From Kitasatospora cinereorecta (lineage in GTDB: Bacteria; Actinomycetota; Actinomycetes; Streptomycetales; Streptomycetaceae), in the NCBI RefSeq assembly GCF_024172095.1, contig NZ_JAMZDX010000009.1:186001-250000 (forward strand): a DNA stretch of 64,000 nt, read 5' to 3'. Positions 9,087 to 15,813 of the stretch are shown here, in pieces. Under the pieces are notes generated by a model. The model searched no databases. It was not told the origin of the DNA and saw only the letters and a program-made list of their open reading frames with translations. The translations under genes were made by a program, and so were the position numbers. Position 1 is the stretch's first letter. Each line of letters begins with the position of its first letter.

Positions 9087-9470
9087 ATGTTCTCGGTACT
9101 GCAGAACGTCGCCATCGACTGTACGAACGCCTACGAGCTGGCCCGGTTCTGGAGCGGCGTCACCGGCCGTCCGCTCCACCCGGACGACAAGCCGGGCGAC
9201 CCGGAGGTCCAGGTGATGCTCGCGGAAGGACCGGTCCTGTACTTCAACCAGGTGCCCGAGCCCAAGACCGTCAAGAACCGCCTCCACCTCTGCCTGCGCC
9301 CGGACGACTCCCGCGACCAGGAGGTGGAACGGCTGCTCGGCCTCGGCGCCACCCTCGTCGCCGACCGCCGCAACCCCGACGGCACCGGCTGGGCGGTCCT
9401 TGCCGACCCCGAGGGCAACGAGTTCTGCGTCCTGCGCAGCGAGTCCGACCGGGCCGCCACGACGCCCTGA
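9087..9470 (+). CDS. VOC / glyoxalase-like domain protein
   Basis: The product is 127 residues with one vicinal-oxygen-chelate unit pair: NVAIDCTNAYELARFWSGVTG at the start, NRLHLCLRPDD in the middle and VLADPEGNEFCVL at the end. This matches the glyoxalase-like family common in actinomycetes (DUF1338/Glyoxalase_6 type). Such proteins bind metal or hydrophobic ligands and serve as dioxygenases, isomerases or resistance proteins; the substrate is unknown. It starts 72 bases after the chimeric regulator on the same strand and could be read through from it. Confidence 0.8.
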   Translation: MFSVLQNVAIDCTNAYELARFWSGVTGRPLHPDDKPGDPEVQVMLAEGPVLYFNQVPEPKTVKNRLHLCLRPDDSRDQEVERLLGLGATLVADRRNPDGTGWAVLADPEGNEFCVLRSESDRAATTP

Positions 9471-9506
9471 TCCCGCACGCCGCGGCCGCCCGCTGACCGG
9501 CCGCCC

Positions 9507-10496
9507 CTACCGTGGGAGCAGCGAGAGCGCCTCGTTCGCGTTGTGGTCGGCGATCCCTGCCATGAACTCCCGGTCGGGGAAGTCCCCGTCGAGCAGCCGC
9601 AGCGGGCCGGCCACGAGCGACAGCCGCATCGCGAGCGCGTAAAGATCGAGCCGGTGCGCGTCGAGCCCGGGCCGGGCCAGTCGGCCGTAGTGCTCGCCGA
9701 AGCGGAGCTGCAGGAAGACGTGCTCCCACTCGACGTCGAAGAACATCAGGCCCTCGATGTCGATCAGGACGGGACTGCCGTTCGCGTCGATCAGGACGTG
9801 GTCCGGGCCGAGCTCACCGTGGATCAGCCCGTGCGACGTGCGCGGGGCGACCCTTTCGGCGAGCTCCCGCAGCCGGTCGTCCAGCGCACCGGCCGCCGAC
9901 CCGATCCGGCCGTCGCGCGCCGCCGCCTCGCCCAGATCCACCAGGGCGCGGTCGAGGACCACCTGCTCGCACGAAGAACCTACCGCCGTCCCACCGCGCT
10001 CGAGCACGTCCACCCGGCCGTACTGCGCGCCGAGCTGCCGGTGCATCACCGCCAGCATGTCGGCGAGTTCGCCGAGCGCGGCCTTCCCGCGCGCCGGATC
10101 CGTCCCGAGCAGGGCTTCGAGCGTGCCACCGTGAACGTCCTCGACGACAGCGACATCCGCGTCCTGGCGCGTACGGCTGCCATCGACCGCGAGGACCCGC
10201 GGCACCCGCACCCCCAGACCGTCCAGCCGCCGCTGAGCCGCCAGGAACGGTGTCAGCCCGGAAGCGGGAGCGAATGGGTCGGTGGCCTCCGGACTGCCCA
10301 CGTCAGGCCAGAAGTTCTCGGCCTCGGCCCATCTGTACACGATCACGCTCGCCGCGCGCGGACCGTCGGCGCGGACCCGGTAGACCCCCTTCTTGCTGCC
10401 CCCGCGCAGGCGATCGACCCCCACGACCCGGAACCGCGCCCCCAGAACGTCACGTACCAGCGCTGACAGATCCTCGATCTCCGCGAATTGACGCAT
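9507..10496 (-). CDS. Aminoglycoside phosphotransferase-like kinase (APH/ChoK family)
   Basis: This 329-residue protein contains the phosphotransferase motifs HGELGPDHVLI (catalytic loop, normally HGDLxxxN) and LIDIEGLMFFDVEWE (metal-binding Asp in IDIE), plus an N-terminal lobe with GGSKKGVYRV. The catalytic Asp of HGD is Glu here and the Asn is His, so activity may be altered. The family phosphorylates hydroxyls of antibiotics, choline or sugars. It converges on the VOC gene. The start ATG at 10496 is the only plausible one. Confidence 0.75.
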   Translation of the reverse strand: MRQFAEIEDLSALVRDVLGARFRVVGVDRLRGGSKKGVYRVRADGPRAASVIVYRWAEAENFWPDVGSPEATDPFAPASGLTPFLAAQRRLDGLGVRVPRVLAVDGSRTRQDADVAVVEDVHGGTLEALLGTDPARGKAALGELADMLAVMHRQLGAQYGRVDVLERGGTAVGSSCEQVVLDRALVDLGEAAARDGRIGSAAGALDDRLRELAERVAPRTSHGLIHGELGPDHVLIDANGSPVLIDIEGLMFFDVEWEHVFLQLRFGEHYGRLARPGLDAHRLDLYALAMRLSLVAGPLRLLDGDFPDREFMAGIADHNANEALSLLPR

Positions 10497-10699
10497 CGGA
10501 AGACCCTACCCGCGCCGCGCGGAAGGCACCGGAACAGAGGCGTGTCTCTATGATGGGCCGAGTAGTTGATCTGACGTATCTGTCCTGCTGGTGGTCAGTG
10601 GTGCGAGGGCTCGGACTCGTTCAGGACCGCGCAAGAGGTTGCTGTGGTGGGCGGTCCGTTGACACGCTCAGCGGCATACTGAGGTGATGAACTTCTGGG

Positions 10700-11407
10700 G
10701 TGGGGTCTGGCGGGAGCAACTGGGGTCGCGGGGTACTGCGGGAGCTGCTGAGGCAGACGGCGGAGGGGATCGGGGTCGTCCTGCACGAGTCGGACGATGA
10801 GTGGGGGTCCCTCGCGAAGTATGTCGATGCAGGGCTCGGCCGGCGGGTGGCGGTGTATCCGCCCGACGAGCAGCGCCGGGCCTTCCGGGTGGTCCTCGCA
10901 AGTGACCTTCCGAGTAACTTCCCGCGCCTGGCCGGCGGGTGGACCGCCGATCCGGCCGAGGTGGTCAGGGCGGTGGTGGCCTGGACCGGCGGAGCGGGGC
11001 TCGAGGAGGCCAAGGCGCAGGCCCCGTGCATCGAATTCCGGCCCTGGGCCCTCGCGCACGAGCGGGAGCCGTTCGGCGGGGTCGAGTTGGAGTGGCACCT
11101 TCAGTTGGACCGCATCCACTTTCCGCCGGGCGACCGGGACCTACGCACGCATGCGTTGCTGGCTGCGGCGTACGCCCAGCCGGTGCTCCGCCGGCTGACA
11201 CCTGCGCTCAGCATGATGAACGTCTGGTTCTCCACCAGTGTCAGGGCGAACTGGAAGACACATGTCGGGCACATCCTGTGGGTGCACGAAAAGGGGGTCT
11301 ACGGGGTACACAACGGGCGCGAGGTGATCGCGCGCTTCGAGACGCCGGAGGAGGCCGTCGCCCTGGTGGTGGCCACCCTGCCGGAGGGGCTCGGGCCAGC
11401 ACGTTAA
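10700..11407 (+). CDS. Hypothetical protein
   Basis: This open frame of about 235 residues has normal codon use. Its centre contains PCIEFRPWALAHEREPF and LEWHLQLDRIHFPPGDRDLR; the C-terminus NWKTHVGHILWVHEKGVYG resembles small immunity-like or TY-chain-rich proteins of streptomycetes. I do not recognise a family. GTG 10700 is the first in-frame start after an upstream stop. An out-of-frame ATG at 10687 with better start context encodes only about 38 residues, so a frameshift near the N-terminus is possible. Confidence 0.55.
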   Translation: MGSGGSNWGRGVLRELLRQTAEGIGVVLHESDDEWGSLAKYVDAGLGRRVAVYPPDEQRRAFRVVLASDLPSNFPRLAGGWTADPAEVVRAVVAWTGGAGLEEAKAQAPCIEFRPWALAHEREPFGGVELEWHLQLDRIHFPPGDRDLRTHALLAAAYAQPVLRRLTPALSMMNVWFSTSVRANWKTHVGHILWVHEKGVYGVHNGREVIARFETPEEAVALVVATLPEGLGPAR

Positions 11408-11457
11408 GGATGGTCGGTCACAGGCCAGAACACGCTCCAGGCGGGGCAGACCCCAGG

Positions 11458-11640
11458 TCATCTGCGGAGCCACATGAGGATGGCTGCGAGGTGGAGTGCG
11501 GCCTGGTAGGCGATGGCGAGTCTGTCGGTGCGCATGGCCAGACCGCGCCACTGCTTCAGACGGTTGATGCACCGCTCGACCGTGTTGCGCTTCTTGTAGG
11601 CCTCGCGGTCGCCGTCGCGGTCGCGTTCCTGGCCGGGGAG
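11458..11640 (-). pseudogene. IS5-type transposase C-terminal remnant
   Basis: The last 50 residues read DREAYKKRNTVERCINRLK followed by QWRGLAMRTDRLAIAYQAAL, the conserved C-terminus with the catalytic Glu region (YxxRNxVERCFxxLKxWR) of IS5-family DDE transposases. Upstream sequence quickly loses similarity and no N-terminal half or inverted repeat is present. It abuts a HAD-hydrolase fragment, so an IS insertion followed by deletion probably destroyed both genes. Confidence 0.8.
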
Positions 11641-11701
11641 GTCCGGAGCCGGATGGCGGGACCGGTCGACCGGCCGTGCTCGGTGATGCGAACCGGAGCT
11701 G

Positions 11702-12247
11702 TCAGCGGACAGGAACGCCACAGGCCGCGAGGACGAGATGCAGCCTCTTCTCGGCGACATCCGTCAACGGCGGAACGAGCAGCGTGGTGACTCCGGCTTC
11801 GACGGCCGCACCGTCGTGGCCGGACCGGTCGCCGACCATCAGCGCCTCGGAGGGTTGGACCCCGAGCCGGTCGAGGGCCGTACGGAAGATGGCTGGGTCG
11901 GGTTTGCACGTGCCGTGCTCGAACGACAGGACGTAGTCGTCGACGTAGGTGTCCAGGCCGGCCTTCAGGAAGGCGGGGCGGATGTCGACGTGAATGTCGC
12001 TGACGACCGCCACCTTGAGCCCGGCTGCTTTGAGCGCCATCAGGGTGGGTGCCACATCGGCAGCGAACAGGTTGTCAGCTGCGTCGGACAGAGTTTCGTA
12101 CATCGCGTCGGCCAGGACGGAGTCCACTCCGGCGGCCCCGACCCAGCGGAGGTAGCTCTCGCGATGGGCTGCGGCGGTCAGATCCGCTTCGGCCCAGCCC
12201 TGCTCGACGTCGGGGCGATCATCAGCTTGGTGAGCACGGGCAGGCTG
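11702..12247 (-). pseudogene. HAD-family hydrolase lacking its N-terminal catalytic motif
   Basis: HAD motifs II-IV are clear: KVAVVSDIHVDIRP, CKPDPAIFRTAL and EALMVGDRSGHDG. Similarity continues upstream of the only usable start (GTG 12127) as far as 12247 (RESYLRWVGAAG), where an in-frame TGA occurs. Motif I (DxDxT), which supplies the nucleophile, is absent in all frames, so the gene is truncated at its 5' end. If GTG 12127 is used, a 141-residue protein without a nucleophile would result. It is next to the IS5 remnant. Confidence 0.7.
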
Positions 12248-12362
12248 TCACCCGGCTACCGACGCGTCAATCCTCGCGCAGGCGCCTGCGGGCCCTGATC
12301 CGCTACCTCGGTCGCGATGGTGGGAGGATCATGCCGACACGTGCACGGATGTGCGAGGAGGC

Positions 12363-12854
12363 ATGGTGGAGGACGGCACGAGGCATGACCACTCCGCGTG
12401 GGAGGCGGTCGTGCTCGCGGCGCGTGAGCGCGCCCGCGCGCGGCAGGCGCTCATGGTGGAACGCTACAGCCTGTCCGGTGACGTGCAGTACGCGTGGTCG
12501 ATGGACGACGCGAGGATGACGTGGTCGCGGGGCGGGCAGGTGTTCCTGACCGGCCGGATCACGATGATCGGCAGCGTGAGCCTGGACCGCGGGACGTGGC
12601 TGTGGGCGTGGGCCAATGACTCGCTGCCGCGGGCGGTGGTCGGCGACATCGAGGAGGTGCGCCGATTCGGCGAGGCAGGCGGGTTCCCCGTCCTGCCGTG
12701 GCAGGGCTTCGACTACCACCCCGAACTCGTCGCCGAGGCGCGGATGGTCGCGGCATCGGTGCTCGACGCCGACGGGCTGTGGGCCGAGTCGACGGACGGG
12801 ATGCAGTTCCACTTCCTGCTGCACGACCTGACGCGCGTCGGCGGAGGCGCGTAG
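12363..12854 (+). CDS. DUF6882-like hypothetical protein
   Basis: The product is about 163 residues, beginning MVEDGTRHDHSAWEAV, with the segments WANDSLPRAVVGDIEEVRRFGE and WAESTDGMQFHFLLHDL characteristic of the small DUF6882 family in actinobacteria. Function is unknown. GAGGAG at 12355-12360 favours the ATG at 12363 or the adjacent GTG at 12366. It ends only 46 bases before the TetR gene, overlapping the region of that regulator's operator pair. Confidence 0.6.
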   Translation: MVEDGTRHDHSAWEAVVLAARERARARQALMVERYSLSGDVQYAWSMDDARMTWSRGGQVFLTGRITMIGSVSLDRGTWLWAWANDSLPRAVVGDIEEVRRFGEAGGFPVLPWQGFDYHPELVAEARMVAASVLDADGLWAESTDGMQFHFLLHDLTRVGGGA

Positions 12855-12856
12855 CT

Positions 12857-12883
12857 CGAACGCGTTCGGTACGAACATGTCCG
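12857..12883. promoter_or_regulatory. TetR operator pair upstream of the regulator
   Basis: Two 12-base inverted repeats, CGAACGCGTTCG at 12857-12868 (perfect palindrome) and CGAACATGTCCG at 12872-12883 (one mismatch), lie 15 bases apart centre to centre, just upstream of the TetR start. The same CGAAC-N2-GTTCG pair with the same 15-base spacing recurs before the flavoprotein gene at 13605-13631. Confidence 0.75.
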
Positions 12884-12899
12884 GTCGTAGGATCGCGGC

Positions 12900-13595
12900 A
12901 TGCCAACCCCGCAGAGCCGCCGCGAGCGTCCCGCCAAGCCCGCCCTCACCCGTGAGGGGATCGTCGACACCGCCGTTGCGCTGATGGAGCGGGAGGGGCT
13001 GCAGCGCGTCACGATGCGGCGGCTCGCCCAGGCGCTGGACACCGGGCCGGCGTCGCTGTACGTGTACGTCGCGAACACGGCCGAGTTGCACGCGGCGATC
13101 CTGGAGCGGCTGCTGGGGCGGGTGGACCTGGCCGCGGCCGGTTCGGCCGGTTCGGGGGAGGGGAACGGGGACTGGCGGGAGCGGCTGGATGCGGTGCTGG
13201 CGAGCTACGAGGAGGTGCTGTTCGCCCACCCGGCGCTCGCGCACGCGGCGCTGACCGCTCGGCCGGCGGGTGACAACTACCTCGCGCTGCTGGAGGTGCT
13301 GCTCGGGCTTCTCGCCGAGGGCGGTGTGCCCGATCTGCAGGCCGCGTGGGGCGTCGACATCCTGCTGCAGAGTGCCACCGCGTCGGCGGCGGAGCACTCG
13401 GCCCGCCGGGAGGACTCGCACGCGGAGGCGGACTGGGACCGGCTGCGGACGGCGCTGGCCGGTGCCTCTCCGGAGGTGCATCCGCATGTGCGGGCGCAGG
13501 CCGACAACCTGGTGTCCGGTACGCCGGTCGAGCGTCGGCGCTGGAGTGTGGACATGCTGCTGAACGGCATCCTCGCCACTCGTCCCACTCGGTGA
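12900..13595 (+). CDS. TetR family regulator of the adjacent flavin monooxygenase
   Basis: The product is 231 residues. The TetR HTH spans residues about 18-62 (VTMRRLAQALDTGPASLYVYV) and is followed by the TetR_C domain that binds the inducer. The gene is directly followed, after 49 bases, by a Tet(X)-like monooxygenase. Both genes have the same double operator upstream, so the protein probably represses itself and the enzyme until a substrate-like ligand binds. Confidence 0.88.
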   Translation: MPTPQSRRERPAKPALTREGIVDTAVALMEREGLQRVTMRRLAQALDTGPASLYVYVANTAELHAAILERLLGRVDLAAAGSAGSGEGNGDWRERLDAVLASYEEVLFAHPALAHAALTARPAGDNYLALLEVLLGLLAEGGVPDLQAAWGVDILLQSATASAAEHSARREDSHAEADWDRLRTALAGASPEVHPHVRAQADNLVSGTPVERRRWSVDMLLNGILATRPTR

Positions 13596-13604
13596 AATTC
13601 ATAG

Positions 13605-13631
13605 CGAACTTGTTCGTCACGAACATGTTCG
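13605..13631. promoter_or_regulatory. TetR operator pair upstream of the monooxygenase
   Basis: CGAACTTGTTCG at 13605-13616 and the perfect palindrome CGAACATGTTCG at 13620-13631 lie 15 bases apart centre to centre, the same spacing as the pair before the TetR gene. The second repeat ends seven bases before the GGAGG of the monooxygenase, so occupancy would block its expression. Confidence 0.78.
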
Positions 13632-13644
13632 TTACGTTGGAGGC

Positions 13645-14781
13645 ATGACTCCCCACTACTCCACAGCCATCGTCGGCGGCGGCCTGGGCGGGCTGATGCT
13701 GGCGCGCGTCCTGCACGTCAACGGCATCGACGTCCCCGTGTTCGACCTCGACGCCGCTGCCGGCGCCCGCGGACAGGGCGGGATGCTCGACATCCACGAC
13801 GACACCGGGCAGGAGGCCCTCCGCCGGGCCCACCTCCACGCGGAGTTCCTGGCCCGGGTCCACCCGGGCGGCCAGGCGCTGCGCGTCCTGGACAAGCAGG
13901 GTGCCGTCGTCCACGAGGAGGCCGACGACGCCGACGGCACGCGGCCCGAGATCGACCGCGGCGACCTGCGGAAGCTCCTGCTCGGCTCGCTGCCAGACGG
14001 CGCCGTCCGCTGGGGCGCCAAGGTCACCGGAGCCCACCCACGGGGCGACGGCCGGTACGAGGTCACGCTCGCCGACGGGAGCGCGTTCACCACCGACCTG
14101 CTGATCGGCGCCGACGGCGCCTGGTCGAGGATCCGGCCCCTGCTCACCGACGCCCGCCCCGCCTACAGCGGCATCTCCTTCGTCGAACTCGACCTCGAGG
14201 ACGCGGACCGCCGCCACCCCGAGGCGGCCGCCCTCGTCGGCGGCGGCATGTTCTTCGCGCTCGGCGACGACAAGGGCTTCCTCGCCCACCGCGAGACCGA
14301 CGGCAGCATCCACCTGTACGTCGCGCTGCGCGCCGAGGAGGCGTGGCTGGGCACCGTCGACTTCGCCGACGCCGACGCCGACGCCGCGAAGCGGGCCGTA
14401 CTGGAGCACTTCGCCGACTGGGACGGCGCGCTGCGGCGGATGGTCGCGGATGCGGACGGTCCGCTGACCCCGCGCCACATCCACGCGCTGCCTGCCGGGC
14501 TGACCTGGGAGGGCCGCCCCGGCGTCACGCTGCTCGGCGACGCGGCCCACCTGATGTCCCCGTTCGCGGGGGAGGGGGCCAATCTCGCCCTGTACGACGG
14601 CGCCGAGTTCGCCCGCCACCTGCTCGCCCACCCCGGGGACGCCTTCGCCGCTGTGCGCGCCTACGAGCAGGAGATGTTCGCCCGGGCCGCCGGGACGGCC
14701 GCCGAATCGGCCCGGGCCCTCGATCTGATCTTCCACCCGCAGGCCCCGGCGCCGCTCGTCGACATGTTCCGCGGCCGGTAG
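13645..14781 (+). CDS. Tet(X)-like FAD-dependent monooxygenase
   Basis: This 378-residue flavoprotein has the FAD motif GGGLGG at residues 11-16, GQGGMLDIHDDTGQEAL near 45-62, GADGAW near 155 and the signature GDAAHLMSPFAGEGANLALY near 290, which is typical of Tet(X)-type and related monooxygenases. These hydroxylate tetracyclines or other aromatics with NADPH and O2. Whether tetracycline is a substrate here cannot be told. Expression is probably controlled by the upstream TetR through the operator pair between the genes. Confidence 0.85.
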   Translation: MTPHYSTAIVGGGLGGLMLARVLHVNGIDVPVFDLDAAAGARGQGGMLDIHDDTGQEALRRAHLHAEFLARVHPGGQALRVLDKQGAVVHEEADDADGTRPEIDRGDLRKLLLGSLPDGAVRWGAKVTGAHPRGDGRYEVTLADGSAFTTDLLIGADGAWSRIRPLLTDARPAYSGISFVELDLEDADRRHPEAAALVGGGMFFALGDDKGFLAHRETDGSIHLYVALRAEEAWLGTVDFADADADAAKRAVLEHFADWDGALRRMVADADGPLTPRHIHALPAGLTWEGRPGVTLLGDAAHLMSPFAGEGANLALYDGAEFARHLLAHPGDAFAAVRAYEQEMFARAAGTAAESARALDLIFHPQAPAPLVDMFRGR

Positions 14782-14985
14782 GGAGGCAGGAGAGCGGCGA
14801 GGTGCCCGCTCTCGCCGCCCGGCCGCGGCCCCCGACTTGGCGGGCTCCGCGCGTCCGGCCTTACGCTGGAGGGGAATCCCAGTGCCCGCCGATGCTCCTC
14901 CCCGAGCAGTTCGACCGCAGCGGCCCGACGGTGGTTCGGTGGGCGGTCCGTCCCGCGGCGGTCGTCGTGAGGGAGACCGGTTCCC

Positions 14986-15813
14986 ATGGACCTCAACACC
15001 ATCACCGAGGTCGTCCGGCGTCCGGCCGACCGGCCCGGTCCGGACTGGCGCGAGGGCGACGCCTGGCTCGCCGGCGGAACGTACCTGTTCTCGACCGAGC
15101 AGCCGGACCTGCGCCGCCTGATCGATCTGACCTCTTTGGGCTGGGCCCCGCTGGTCGCGGACTCGAGCGGCCTGGAGATCGGTGCGACCTGCACCGTCCG
15201 TGACCTGTACGCGTTCGAGCCGCCGCGGGAGTGGACCGCGGGCCCGCTGCTCGCCACGAGCTGCGAGGCGTTCCTGTCCTCGTTCAAGGTGTGGAACGCG
15301 GCGACCGTCGGCGGCAACATCTGTCTCTCGCTGCCCGCCGGACCGATGATCACACTCACGGTCGCGCTGGAGGCCGGGTACGAGCTGTGGGCGCCCGACG
15401 GTTCGACCCGGGTCGTGGACGCCCTCGAGTTCGTCACCGGCAACAACCGCAACATCCTCGCACCCGGCGAACTCCTGCGCCGGATCCGGATTCCGACCGG
15501 TGCGCTGCGCAAACGCGCCGTGCACCGCCGCTTCGAGCTGACCCGCCTCGGCCGTTCGACGGTGTTCCTGATCGGCACCCAGACGCCCGGCCGCAACGAC
15601 CTGTTGCTGACCGTCACCGCCGGGACCACCCGGCCGATCCGGATCGCCTTCGACTCCATGCCCGACGCGCCGACGCTCCAGCACAGCATCGACGTGATCC
15701 CCGCCGACGTCTGGTTCGCCGATCCCAACGGGACGCCCGAGCACCGGCGCCACCTCACCAAGCACTTCACCGAAGAGATCCGTCACGAACTCATGGCTGG
15801 GAGCCCGGCATGA
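14986..15813 (+). CDS. FAD-binding subunit of a xanthine-dehydrogenase-like molybdenum hydroxylase
   Basis: The product is 275 residues with the FAD_binding_5 fold of the molybdenum hydroxylase medium subunit: WLAGGTYLF near 26-34 and VWNAATVGGNICLSLPAGPM near 102-121, the FAD-contact loop usually read as ATIGGNL. It passes electrons from the FeS clusters to FAD. The stop TGA overlaps the ATG of the next gene (ATGA), so translation is coupled. It is the first gene of a three-gene operon. Confidence 0.88.
   Translation: MDLNTITEVVRRPADRPGPDWREGDAWLAGGTYLFSTEQPDLRRLIDLTSLGWAPLVADSSGLEIGATCTVRDLYAFEPPREWTAGPLLATSCEAFLSSFKVWNAATVGGNICLSLPAGPMITLTVALEAGYELWAPDGSTRVVDALEFVTGNNRNILAPGELLRRIRIPTGALRKRAVHRRFELTRLGRSTVFLIGTQTPGRNDLLLTVTAGTTRPIRIAFDSMPDAPTLQHSIDVIPADVWFADPNGTPEHRRHLTKHFTEEIRHELMAGSPA

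Noticed and set aside
13009..15786. A 925-codon leftward open frame
   Set aside because: It is antisense to TetR, the Tet(X)-like enzyme and the FAD subunit, all of which have clear motifs. The composition is low-complexity Arg/Gly/Pro.
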